From contig DASZZN010000009.1 in assembly GCA_035544955.1 (NCBI GenBank), positions 62,001 to 126,000 of the forward strand: a stretch of DNA of 64,000 bases, read 5' to 3'. This stretch comes from Candidatus Dormiibacterota bacterium (GTDB taxonomy: Bacteria > Chloroflexota > Dormibacteria > CF-121). Of the stretch, positions 8,446 through 16,244 are shown piece after piece. A program made the translations under genes and the position numbers. How positions within the stretch are numbered: position 1 is the first letter of the stretch; each line of letters begins with the position of its first letter. The notes under the pieces are model-generated. The model did not search any database. It was not told the DNA's origin and saw nothing but the letters and a program-made list of their open reading frames with translations.

Positions 8446-8739
8446 GAGTTGCCTGAGCGCCTCGAGGCGCTCGAACTCTTCCATGCTGAGCTTCGCCGTG
8501 TTCTTCAGGTTGTGCGGATACTTGATCTTCTGCACGGCGTCGACCAGGGCTTGGACTTGCGCCTCGGTCAGCTGGTACTCGAAGTAGGCGAGTGGCTCCG
8601 GGCGAATCTCGCGATGGATCGGGAGATGATGGATCGGCGCCTGCACCGGCTCCGGATCGGTTTCGGCGAGAACCTCCCGGGCGCTCGAGGTCTCCCGGAA
8701 GAGCTCGGCTGAACCGCTCAGCGAGACCCGCTTAAACAC
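8425..8739 (-). CDS. Small protein downstream of ParA, function unknown
   Basis: 104 residues, not recognised. The GTG start at 8739 overlaps the parA stop by 8 nt, which argues for coupled expression with ParA. The N-terminal half is Ser/Glu/His-rich and probably flexible, with an IHHLPIHREI stretch. The C-terminal half (from LTEAQVQALV to the end) reads as two charged helices with KIKYPHNLKNTAKLS between them. No helix-turn-helix or nuclease motif is clear. A partner or adaptor of ParA is a reasonable guess from position only. The upstream part of the longer open frame is a shadow of parA and is excluded. Confidence 0.65.
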   Translation of the reverse strand: MFKRVSLSGSAELFRETSSAREVLAETDPEPVQAPIHHLPIHREIRPEPLAYFEYQLTEAQVQALVDAVQKIKYPHNLKNTAKLSMEEFERLEALRQLLLDGLR

Positions 8740-9541
8740 GAGAGGCAACGGGCTGCTTCGTCTCGACCGGGGCGGCCGGTGCGCGCTTGATGACCGCCTT
8801 GGCGAGGGTGCGATAGGCGTTCGCACCTTCGGAGCTGCCGGCGTACTGGAGGATCGACATGCCGGCCAGCGGCGTCTCCGCAAACCGGATGCTGTCCTTG
8901 ATGACGACGTCGAAGACGACGTCCCCATACCGCTCGCGAACGAGTTCCAGCACCTCTTGCGAGTGCAGCGTCCTCGACTTGTGAATGGTGGCCAGGATGC
9001 CGCTGATGCGAAGCTGCGGGTTGAGCTTGGCTCGCACCCGCTCGATCGTGTTATGCAGCAGCTGCATGCCCTTCATGCCGAAGTACTCGCACTGCAGTGG
9101 GATGATGACCTCGTTCGAGGCCACCAGCGCGTTGACGCAGAGCAGGCCGAGGGAGGGCGGGCAGTCGATCACCATGAAGTCGTACTCGTCCTGACCGGGT
9201 GCGAGCTTCTCCTTGAGGAACGTTTCGCGGCCCATCTCCGAGACGAGTTGGATCTCCGCGCCGGAGAGCTCGATGTTCGAGGGGATGAAGTCCACGCCGA
9301 GGTTGCTGTGCTTGACGACGTGTCCGAGGGTGACCTGAGGATCGAGGAGCAAGTGATAAAGCGTGAGCTCGATCTGATCGGGCTGCTTGAAGCCCATGTT
9401 GATCGTCAGGTGGCCTTGGGGGTCGAGGTCGATGAGGAGGACTCGCTTCCCGAGTTCAGCGAGCGCGCAACCCAGGTTCACCGCGGTGGTCGTCTTGCCA
9501 ACTCCGCCTTTCTGGTTGGCAATTGCGATGACTCTGCTCAA
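8732..9541 (-). CDS. parA: ParA-family ATPase
   Basis: 269 residues. Deviant Walker A KGGVGKTTTAVNLG near the N-terminus, LLIDLDPQGH (Walker A'), VIDCPPSLG (Walker B) and a C-terminal ParA region. Such ATPases position chromosomes, plasmids or large protein cargos on the nucleoid. The TTG at 9541 is chosen because the protein then begins LSRVIAIANQKGG as family members do; an ATG at 9643 would add 34 unlike residues. No ParB gene is present; the only linked gene is the small protein downstream. This could be a chromosomal ParA that has its partner elsewhere, or an orphan positioning ATPase. Confidence 0.88.
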   Translation of the reverse strand: MSRVIAIANQKGGVGKTTTAVNLGCALAELGKRVLLIDLDPQGHLTINMGFKQPDQIELTLYHLLLDPQVTLGHVVKHSNLGVDFIPSNIELSGAEIQLVSEMGRETFLKEKLAPGQDEYDFMVIDCPPSLGLLCVNALVASNEVIIPLQCEYFGMKGMQLLHNTIERVRAKLNPQLRISGILATIHKSRTLHSQEVLELVRERYGDVVFDVVIKDSIRFAETPLAGMSILQYAGSSEGANAYRTLAKAVIKRAPAAPVETKQPVASRV

Positions 9542-9617
9542 ACGGTGGCTAGACCTCTGTGCTGGAACGTGGCTGCGGCTATTTAACGGCAATAGGGCCA
9601 CGGCGTCAAGCTTGAGC

Positions 9618-9646
9618 TTGTGGATAAGTGTAGGCAATTTCATAAA
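9618..9646 (+). promoter_or_regulatory. Candidate promoter overlapping a DnaA-box-like site
   Basis: TTGTGG at 9618-9623 and CATAAA at 9641-9646 are spaced 17 bp, a plausible weak sigma-70-type promoter for the gene at 9659. The 9-mer TGTGGATAA at 9619-9627 is the exact complement of the classical DnaA box TTATCCACA and covers the -35 element. Only one box is present, so this is not an origin. Confidence 0.35.
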
Positions 9647-9658
9647 CTGAGCGCACCG

Positions 9659-10375
9659 ATGGTTTTCTACGCGCTGGTCGCGACCTTGATTAGCGCTGCA
9701 TTTGCCGGCACGCTGTGGACGCGCTATCGGGCCAAGCCGCGGCCGTACCTGCTCGTGTGGTCCATCGCGCTGGCGATCTACGCCATCGCGGCGTTCACCG
9801 AGGTCATCGGCGCCGCGGGGGGTTGGAGCCCGCTACTCTACCGGACCTACTACTACTTTGGCGGCATTCTGGTCGTCGGCCCGTTGGCACTCGGCACGAT
9901 TTACCTGCTCGCCCCGCGGTACAGCCGACTCGCCCTCTGGATCCTGGTCGTGCTCGCCGGGATAGGCCTGGTCGGGGTGCTGGGTGCGAACCTGCAGGCG
10001 GTCAAGCTCCAGACACACCAGGTTCCCGACGCCGATACGATCCAGGCCCAGGGCGGCCTGTTCAACGTGCTAGCAATCCTGATGGCCGCGATCCTCAGCA
10101 GCGTGGGCAGTGTCATCTTGATTGGGGGCGCGCTTTGGTCGGCGTACGGCGCCTGGCGCAAAGGCGGTGCCCAGTCGCGTCTGGTGGCGAACATCCTCAT
10201 CGCAGCCGGCGCCCTCATCGTGGGCGGCGCGTCGACGCTGACCCGGGTATTCCACATCTACGACTTGTTCTACGTCGGCCAGGCGATTGGCGTCCTGGTG
10301 ATGTTCGGCGGCTTCCTCGCCGCCCAGCGCGCGCCGAGCCGCGCCGCGCAGCTGAAGCCGGCCTCGTCTCGCTGA
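9659..10375 (+). CDS. Polytopic membrane protein, function unknown
   Basis: 238 residues with about seven hydrophobic helices, beginning MVFYALVATLISAAF. The motif TYYYFGGILVVGPLALGT and the closing AIGVLVMFGGFLAAQR are distinctive, but no family is recognised with confidence. No enzyme motif or signal peptide other than the first helix is visible. It is divergent to parA, sharing the control region with the DnaA-box-like site. The ATG at 9659 gives a start just before the first helix; an upstream ATG would add a polar leader derived from the control region. Confidence 0.75.
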   Translation: MVFYALVATLISAAFAGTLWTRYRAKPRPYLLVWSIALAIYAIAAFTEVIGAAGGWSPLLYRTYYYFGGILVVGPLALGTIYLLAPRYSRLALWILVVLAGIGLVGVLGANLQAVKLQTHQVPDADTIQAQGGLFNVLAILMAAILSSVGSVILIGGALWSAYGAWRKGGAQSRLVANILIAAGALIVGGASTLTRVFHIYDLFYVGQAIGVLVMFGGFLAAQRAPSRAAQLKPASSR

Positions 10376-10413
10376 ACTCGGCGGCCAAGCCGCGGACGCA
10401 GGGACTACCATAA

Positions 10414-10433
10414 GTGCGCCGTTGAAACGGCAC
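10414..10433 (+). terminator. Hairpin after the membrane protein gene
   Basis: In the 174-nt gap 10376-10549 a stem CCGTT/AACGG (10419-10423 with 10426-10430) is extended by GTG/CAC with a 2-nt bulge. There is no T-run, so it would be a weak or factor-dependent terminator. Nothing else is seen in the gap apart from the AAGGAGG ribosome-binding site at 10539-10545 of the next gene. Confidence 0.3.
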
Positions 10434-10549
10434 ACCCATGACGCACGCGGGGATCAGCAGCACCTGGTGGGCTTCGACCGACGGACAGCCTCCGCCAGCA
10501 ACCGGCGACGGCCACGCGCCCGACCCGGATGCTCGAACAAGGAGGCTCA

Positions 10550-11869
10550 ATGAAACTCGTCAAGGAATTTCCCGACAGCGATAGCCAGGAGGAGTGGCTG
10601 GCGCGTGAACGCGCCCATCTCTCCCAGGTTCTTTATCGCTACACGCCGCTCGTCATCGATCGCGCGCAGGGCTCCTATCTCTACACGGTCGACGGGCGGC
10701 GGTATCTCGATTTCGCCTCGGGGATCGGAGTCACTAACCTGGGGCACGGCCATCCGGAAGTGGTCAAGGCCGCGCACGAACAGCTCGACAAGCTGATGCA
10801 CATCTCCGTCGTCGCCCACCATCAGCCGGCCATCGAGCTCGCGGAGCGGATCGCTTCGTTGGCGCCGGGCAAGCTCGACAAGGTCTTCTTCGCGAACAGC
10901 GGCGCCGAAGCGGTGGAGGGGGCCATCAAGCTGGCCCGGTACACCACCGGGCGGCCCGGGCTGATCGCCTTCCAGGGCGCGTTCCATGGCCGCACCTATG
11001 GAGCCCTCTCGTTGACCGCCTCGAAGGGCTACTACCGGGAGCGCTACGAACCGCTGCTGCCGGCGGTTTACCACGTGCCCTATCCCTATCCCTATCGCAA
11101 CCCGACTGGCACGGACGAGGCCGCGACGCTGGACTATGTCTTTAGCTTCATCGACGAGATGCTCGACACGCGCGTGCCGCCAAAGAACGTCGCCGCCTTC
11201 ATCGTCGAGCCGGTGTTGGGTGAAGGGGGGTATGTCGTTCCGCCGCCGGCGTTCATGCCGCGGCTGCGAACCCTATGCGACCGGCACGGCATCCTGCTGA
11301 TCGCCGATGAGGTGCAATCGGGCTACGGCCGTACCGGCAGGATGTTCGCCTGCGAGCACAGCGGTGTCGTTCCGGACATCATGACGCTGGCCAAGTCCAT
11401 CGCCTCCGGCCTGCCACTGAGTGCCGTGGTCGCCACCTCGAAGCTCATGGACCAGTGGGAACCGGCCGCGCACGGCTCGACCTTCGGCGGTAATCCAGTC
11501 TCGTGCGCCGCCGGTATCGCGACCCTCGACGTCATCAAGCGCGAGCATGTCCTGGAGAACGCGACCGACAAAGGTGCGCAACTGATCAGCCGGCTGCGCG
11601 AGCTGCAGCGGCGGACGCCGTCGATCGGCGAGGTCCGCGGCCTTGGGCTGATGGTCGGTATCGAGTTGGTCAAGCAGGATGGGTCCCCCGACAAGGACCT
11701 GCAGAAGAAGATCCGGAAGGTGTGCCTCGATTCCGGGATGGTCGTCTTGAGCTGCGGCCCGCACGACAACGTCCTGCGCTTGATACCGCCGCTCAATATT
11801 TCGCAAGCCGAGCTCGACGAGGGATGGGAGATCTTGAATGGGGCGTTTCAGGAGGTGGCAGCAGCATGA
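10550..11869 (+). CDS. Class III aminotransferase (4-aminobutyrate/putrescine type)
   Basis: 439 residues of the PLP fold-type I, class III family. It would move an omega-amino group, most likely from 4-aminobutyrate or a similar diamine product, to 2-oxoglutarate. Seen: NSGAEAVEGAIKLAR, FHGRTYGALS, the PLP-contact LIADEVQSGYGRTG, and the Schiff-base lysine in LAKSIASGLP, then GSTFGGNP. A strong AAGGAGG site 4 nt before the ATG fixes the start. The stop overlaps the aldehyde dehydrogenase start (ATGA). The pair resembles gabT-gabD, and the agmatinase-family gene downstream suggests agmatine, putrescine and 4-aminobutyrate breakdown. Exact substrate cannot be told from sequence. Confidence 0.88.
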   Translation: MKLVKEFPDSDSQEEWLARERAHLSQVLYRYTPLVIDRAQGSYLYTVDGRRYLDFASGIGVTNLGHGHPEVVKAAHEQLDKLMHISVVAHHQPAIELAERIASLAPGKLDKVFFANSGAEAVEGAIKLARYTTGRPGLIAFQGAFHGRTYGALSLTASKGYYRERYEPLLPAVYHVPYPYPYRNPTGTDEAATLDYVFSFIDEMLDTRVPPKNVAAFIVEPVLGEGGYVVPPPAFMPRLRTLCDRHGILLIADEVQSGYGRTGRMFACEHSGVVPDIMTLAKSIASGLPLSAVVATSKLMDQWEPAAHGSTFGGNPVSCAAGIATLDVIKREHVLENATDKGAQLISRLRELQRRTPSIGEVRGLGLMVGIELVKQDGSPDKDLQKKIRKVCLDSGMVVLSCGPHDNVLRLIPPLNISQAELDEGWEILNGAFQEVAAA

Positions 11870-13383
11870 GCCAGACGATGACGAGCGAGCGGGGCCAGAG
11901 GACGGACGCGAAGACCTATAAGAACTACATCGGCGGCCACTGGGTGGAGTCGAAAAGCGGGCGGACCTTTACCTCGACCAACCCGGCGCACAAGGACCAG
12001 GTGCTGGGCGTGATGCAGGCGTCGAACGCGGACGACGTGAACGCCGCCATCGAGGCCGCCGTGAAAGCATTTCCCGGTTGGCGGCATACGCCGGCGCCGG
12101 TCCGGGGCGAGATCGTCCTCAAGGCCGCCTTGATCATCGAGGCGCGCAAAGAAGAGTTGGCGCGGCTGATGACCCAGGAGATGGGCAAGGTCCTCAAAGA
12201 GGCCCGTGGTGACGTGCAGGAAGCGATCGACATGGGCAAGTACGCGGCGGGCCTGGGCCGTCATCCGCATGGAGAGACTGTGCCGTCGGAGCTGCGGAAC
12301 AAGTGGGCCATGACGGCGCGGGTTCCGCTCGGCGTGGTCGCCTGCATCACGCCCTGGAACTTTCCGATGGCGATCCCCTCGTGGAAGATCTTTCCGGCGT
12401 TGATGGCGGGCAATTCCGTGGTGTTCAAGCCGGCCTCCGACACGCCCATCGTCGCCACCAAGCTGGTCGAGATCCTCGAGGAGGCGGGACTGCCCGGCGG
12501 GGTGCTGAATCTCGTCACCGGCAGCGGGAAGGACGTGGGCGACGTGCTGGTCAAGGATCCGCGGGTCCAGGGCATCTCGTTTACCGGCTCGACCGACGCG
12601 GGCCGGCACATCGCCGAAATCGCCGGCCGCAACCTGAAGCGGCTGGGCCTGGAGCTGGGCGGCAAGAACGCGATCGTCGTCCTCGATGACGCGGACCTGC
12701 CGTTGGCCGTCGACGGCGCGGTGTGGGCCGCCTTCGGAACATCCGGCCAGCGCTGCACGGCGGCCTCGCGGCTGATCGTCGACAGGAAAGTCGCGAGCGA
12801 GTTCATCGACCTCCTGCAGGAGCGCGCCGCCAAGATGAAAGTCGGCGACGGCCTGCAGCCGGACACCGACATGGGTCCGGTGATCAACGAGGCCGCGCTC
12901 AAGAAGGTCCATGAGTACACCGAGATCGGCAAGAAGGAGCATGCGCGGCTGGTGCACGGCGGCGACTTCGCCGGGAGTGAGGGCTGGTTCTACCGGCCCA
13001 CGATTTTCGCCGACGGCAAGAAGGAGATGCGCATGGCGCAGGAGGAGATCTTCGGTCCCTCCACGCTCGTCCTGCCGGTCAGCAACCTCGAGGAAGCGCT
13101 CGAGGTGGCGAATTCCACCCAGTACGGATTGTCGATGTCGATTTACACCAACGACCTGCGCAAGGCCTTCCACGCCATGGAAGAGATGCAGTCCGGCATC
13201 GTCTACGTCAACGCGCCGACGATCGGCGCGGAGATCCAGCTCCCCTTTGGCGGCGTGAAGAACACCGGCAACGGTCATCGCGAGGCCGGCACGGTGGCCC
13301 TCGACGAATTCACGGAGTGGAAGACGATCTACGTCGATTACAGCGGCCGGCTGCAGCGGGCCCAGATCGATACGGGGGAATAA
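11866..13383 (+). CDS. Aldehyde dehydrogenase (succinate-semialdehyde type)
   Basis: 505 residues of the NAD(P)-dependent ALDH superfamily. ITPWNFPMAIPSWKI, VVFKPASDTP, the catalytic Glu in LGLELGGKN, the catalytic Cys in SGQRCTAASR, and EEIFGPS are all intact. It oxidises an aldehyde to the acid; next to the class III aminotransferase the likely substrate is succinate semialdehyde or a related omega-aldehyde. The ATG at 11866 overlaps the upstream stop and has GGAGG 10 nt before it; a longer frame from 11503 is a shadow. The C-terminus borders directly on the hydrolase gene. Confidence 0.92.
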   Translation: MSQTMTSERGQRTDAKTYKNYIGGHWVESKSGRTFTSTNPAHKDQVLGVMQASNADDVNAAIEAAVKAFPGWRHTPAPVRGEIVLKAALIIEARKEELARLMTQEMGKVLKEARGDVQEAIDMGKYAAGLGRHPHGETVPSELRNKWAMTARVPLGVVACITPWNFPMAIPSWKIFPALMAGNSVVFKPASDTPIVATKLVEILEEAGLPGGVLNLVTGSGKDVGDVLVKDPRVQGISFTGSTDAGRHIAEIAGRNLKRLGLELGGKNAIVVLDDADLPLAVDGAVWAAFGTSGQRCTAASRLIVDRKVASEFIDLLQERAAKMKVGDGLQPDTDMGPVINEAALKKVHEYTEIGKKEHARLVHGGDFAGSEGWFYRPTIFADGKKEMRMAQEEIFGPSTLVLPVSNLEEALEVANSTQYGLSMSIYTNDLRKAFHAMEEMQSGIVYVNAPTIGAEIQLPFGGVKNTGNGHREAGTVALDEFTEWKTIYVDYSGRLQRAQIDTGE

Positions 13384-14210
13384 GCACCGCGGTCAGCGCG
13401 CAGAACATCCAGTACATCGACGTCGGGCAGCGGAGGGTTCGGTACCTCGACCAGGGATCGGGCCATCCGCTGCTTCTCTGTCATGGGTTCATCGGCTCGC
13501 TCGAGAACTTCCATACATGGGGCCCGGCGTTCAGCGGCCATCGGCGGGTGTTGATCCCCGACCTGCCCGGATGCGGTGAGACGGCGGCCGGCAATCCACC
13601 ATTCACGGTAGCCACCCACGCGGAGTTCCTCCGCGCCTTCGCGGAGCGGCTGGGACTCGAGGAGCACGATGTCGGCGGCATCTGCCTGGGGGCGACGGTT
13701 GCCCTCGAGTACGCGTCCCGCTTCCCGGACCGGATTGCGCGGCTCGTCTTGCACACGCCGATCTACTCGCCGCAGACGCTGCGGTCGGCGTTCAAGCGAC
13801 AGGTTGCCGCCTTCACCGCCGCCCCTGTCTTCTGGTCGGTCGACCGGCTGCGCCGCAACCGAATGGTGTCAGATCTCTATAAGCGGTTCCTGGTTGAAGG
13901 CCCCGGCGTCGACCCCTACGATGCGCAGGTGAACTTCGACAATCAGGTGCGGGCCGACGGGCGCGCCGCCCGCCAGTGGTTGCGTGACGGGATCACCCGC
14001 GACTATCGCGACTTCCTCAAGGGTTGGCGCAAACCGGCCCTCGTCGTCGTCGCAGCTGACGACCGCACTGTCGACGTCAATGCCATCCGCAACCTGCGCG
14101 ATTTGATGCCGCAAGCCCAGGTCCGGGTGATCGAATCGGCGGGGCATGGGTGGACGCCAACCTTGATTGCCGCACAGGTCGAGGCCATTTCCGCGTTTCT
14201 CAAGACGTGA
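13317..14210 (+). CDS. Alpha/beta hydrolase with a cysteine nucleophile elbow
   Basis: An alpha/beta-hydrolase fold protein: HGFIGSLENF (oxyanion region), the nucleophile elbow GICLGA, an Asp in VVAADDRTVD and His in SAGHGWTP. The nucleophile position is Cys (TGC at 13683-13685) where most relatives have Ser. Cys is known in dienelactone hydrolase-like enzymes, so it may still be active. The start is uncertain. The GTG at 13317 lies 67 nt inside the dehydrogenase gene and gives an unlikely leader. An ATA at 13380-13382, overlapping the dehydrogenase stop as ATAA, would give 276 residues with a normal N-terminus. The stop overlaps the next gene as GTGA. Confidence 0.85.
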   Translation: MEDDLRRLQRPAAAGPDRYGGISTAVSAQNIQYIDVGQRRVRYLDQGSGHPLLLCHGFIGSLENFHTWGPAFSGHRRVLIPDLPGCGETAAGNPPFTVATHAEFLRAFAERLGLEEHDVGGICLGATVALEYASRFPDRIARLVLHTPIYSPQTLRSAFKRQVAAFTAAPVFWSVDRLRRNRMVSDLYKRFLVEGPGVDPYDAQVNFDNQVRADGRAARQWLRDGITRDYRDFLKGWRKPALVVVAADDRTVDVNAIRNLRDLMPQAQVRVIESAGHGWTPTLIAAQVEAISAFLKT

Positions 14211-15118
14211 GCGAACATTTTTTCAACACCGCCGGGCTCGAGCCGTGGGGTGGCCTCAAACGACCGGCGCCGGGGATCCGGCCCGATGTTCGAATCCTGG
14301 GCGTGCCCATGGATCGGGGTTCTCTCTACCGTCCGGGTGCGGCCAAGGCGCCGGCCGAGCTGCGAAAGCTGTCCGCGATCTTCGCCCCAGTCAGCGAGCA
14401 CGCTGAGCTCTTCGACACGGTCACCATCCAGGACGATGGCGACCTGACGCTGGTCGACGGCGACATGGGCGCCAATGTCGACGCGGTCGCCGCGGCAATC
14501 GAAAAAACGCCCACGGGCACGCTGCCGCTCGTGCTTGGGGGCGACCACACCACCGTCAGCCCGACGTTGATCGCCCAGCAACGCCGCCTCAATGGACGGC
14601 TCAGCATCCTCTACATCGACGCGCATCCGGACCTGAATGACTCCTCTCGCCATACCCGCTGGTCGAATGGCTGCGCCCTGCGGCGAGGGCTCGAGCTCGG
14701 TCAGATCGATCCCAGGAAGGTGATGCTGCTGGGCTGCCGCGACTACGACTGGGAAGAGGTGGAGTTCATTCGCAAGATGGGCGTCACCTTGGTCACCGCC
14801 GCGACCGCGCATCGCTGGACGGGCTCCCAGCTGGCGGACGAAATCGGCTCACGCATCGGCAGCGACGCGCTGCATATCTCGCTCGACATCGACTCACTCG
14901 ACCCCTCGATCGCACCGGGGACCGGCGTTCCCTCCGCCGGCGGGCTCACCTCGCGCGAGCTGCTCGACTTCCTTCACCAGCTGCGCGGCGTGCGGCTTGC
15001 CGGGCTCGACGTCGATGAAGTCGCGCCGCCGCTCGACGTCGGGCACGTCACGAGCCTGGCGGCGCTCAAGTTCATCTTCGAGTACCTCGGGATGGTGAAG
15101 CTCGGAAGAACGGCCTGA
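14207..15118 (+). CDS. Agmatinase/arginase-family ureohydrolase
   Basis: 303 residues. The binuclear manganese site is complete: GGDHTTVSP, DAHPDLND, and SLDIDSLDPSIAPGTG. The family hydrolyses guanidino compounds such as agmatine, guanidinobutyrate or arginine to urea and an amine. The GTG at 14207 overlaps the hydrolase stop; upstream residues in the longer frame are a shadow. With the aminotransferase and aldehyde dehydrogenase of the same operon, agmatine to putrescine to 4-aminobutyrate is a coherent path, although formiminoglutamate or guanidinobutyrate cannot be excluded. Confidence 0.88.
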   Translation: MSEHFFNTAGLEPWGGLKRPAPGIRPDVRILGVPMDRGSLYRPGAAKAPAELRKLSAIFAPVSEHAELFDTVTIQDDGDLTLVDGDMGANVDAVAAAIEKTPTGTLPLVLGGDHTTVSPTLIAQQRRLNGRLSILYIDAHPDLNDSSRHTRWSNGCALRRGLELGQIDPRKVMLLGCRDYDWEEVEFIRKMGVTLVTAATAHRWTGSQLADEIGSRIGSDALHISLDIDSLDPSIAPGTGVPSAGGLTSRELLDFLHQLRGVRLAGLDVDEVAPPLDVGHVTSLAALKFIFEYLGMVKLGRTA

Positions 15119-15140
15119 TGTAGTCATCGTCGGCGCTGGC

Positions 15141-16244
15141 GTGATGGGCTGCAGCCTCGCCTTTTACCTGTCTTTAGCGGGGCGGCGCGTGATGGTGATC
15201 GACCGCAGCCGGATCGGCCAGGGTGCGACGGCGGCCTGCGCGGGCGGGATCCGCGCCCAGTTCTCGACCGAGATCAACATCCGGATCGGGATCGAGGCTA
15301 AGCGCCTGCTGGCGCGCTTTGTCCAGGAGACCGGGCAGCGCGCCGACTTCCGTCAAGTTGGCTACCTCTTTCTGCTGACAACCGACGAGGAGCGCTTGCA
15401 CTTCCACGACGCGGTCGAGCTGCAGCGCGCCTGCGGCCTCGATGACGTGGTCGAGCTCGCACCCTCCGCGGCGCGGGCCCTGGTGGCGGGACTCCAAACC
15501 GACGACCTGTGCGGGGCGACTTTCTGTCCCAGTGACGGCCTCGCGGGTCCGAACGAGGTGACCTACGGATTCGCGAACGCCGCCCGGCGGCTGGGTGCCG
15601 TCATCCGGGAGGACACGCCGGTCGAGGCGTTCTTGATGTCCGGTGGGACGGTGACGGGCGTGCGGACCCCGTCCGGCGAGATCGAATGCCCGCAGACCGT
15701 GATTTGCGCGGGGCCGTGGTCGAGCCCCGTGGGTGCGATGCTCGGATTGCACCTCCCGATCGTCCCTTCGCGCCGCCAGGTCTTCGTCACCGAGCCGTTT
15801 ACCGGCATCCGTCGCGACAGCCCGATGACAATCGACTTTCACACCTCCTTCTACTTCCATCCCGAGGGCGATGGTGTGCTCTTTGGCATGAGCGACCCGG
15901 CGACGCCCCCCGGCGACGACACGCGCGTGGACTGGTCGTTCCTCGACCGCATCACGGCGGCGGCCCAGCGACGCTGGCCCCCGCTGCTGGAGGCGCGCGT
16001 CAAAACCGCCTGGGCCGGGCTCTACGAGAACACGCCCGATTTCCAACCGCTGATCGGGCCGCTCCAAGCGGGCCTCTGGATTGCGTCCGGCTTTTCCGGA
16101 CACGGGTTCATGATGGCGCCGGTGGTGGGCAAATGGCTGGCGGGCTGGATCGCCGACGGCGCGCCGCCCGCCGACCTCAGCGCGTTTGCCCCGGACCGGT
16201 TTGCCGCCGGCGCCACCGTCGAACCCGAGCGCAACGTGGTGTAA
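15141..16244 (+). CDS. FAD-dependent oxidoreductase (DAO family), start not intact
   Basis: A D-amino-acid/sarcosine-oxidase-type flavoprotein that would oxidise an amine or N-methyl amino acid. The FAD-binding motif reads VIVGAGVMGCSLAFYL, then GATAACAGGIRAQF, and near the C-terminus FSGHGFMMAPVVGKWLAGWI. The first canonical start (GTG 15141) falls inside the motif and removes its first half. The coding frame clearly continues back to about 15117 with no ATG, GTG or TTG before a stop at 15096. An ATG at 15118 overlaps the upstream stop, the usual arrangement here, but is out of frame by one base and is followed at once by TAG. A one-base deletion after it, or a non-canonical start, would explain this. 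The stop overlaps the next ATG (TAATG). Confidence 0.82.
   Translation: MMGCSLAFYLSLAGRRVMVIDRSRIGQGATAACAGGIRAQFSTEINIRIGIEAKRLLARFVQETGQRADFRQVGYLFLLTTDEERLHFHDAVELQRACGLDDVVELAPSAARALVAGLQTDDLCGATFCPSDGLAGPNEVTYGFANAARRLGAVIREDTPVEAFLMSGGTVTGVRTPSGEIECPQTVICAGPWSSPVGAMLGLHLPIVPSRRQVFVTEPFTGIRRDSPMTIDFHTSFYFHPEGDGVLFGMSDPATPPGDDTRVDWSFLDRITAAAQRRWPPLLEARVKTAWAGLYENTPDFQPLIGPLQAGLWIASGFSGHGFMMAPVVGKWLAGWIADGAPPADLSAFAPDRFAAGATVEPERNVV

Noticed and set aside
9619-9627. Replication origin next to parA
   Set aside because: A single DnaA-box-like 9-mer, no cluster, no AT-rich unwinding region and no dnaA or dnaN.
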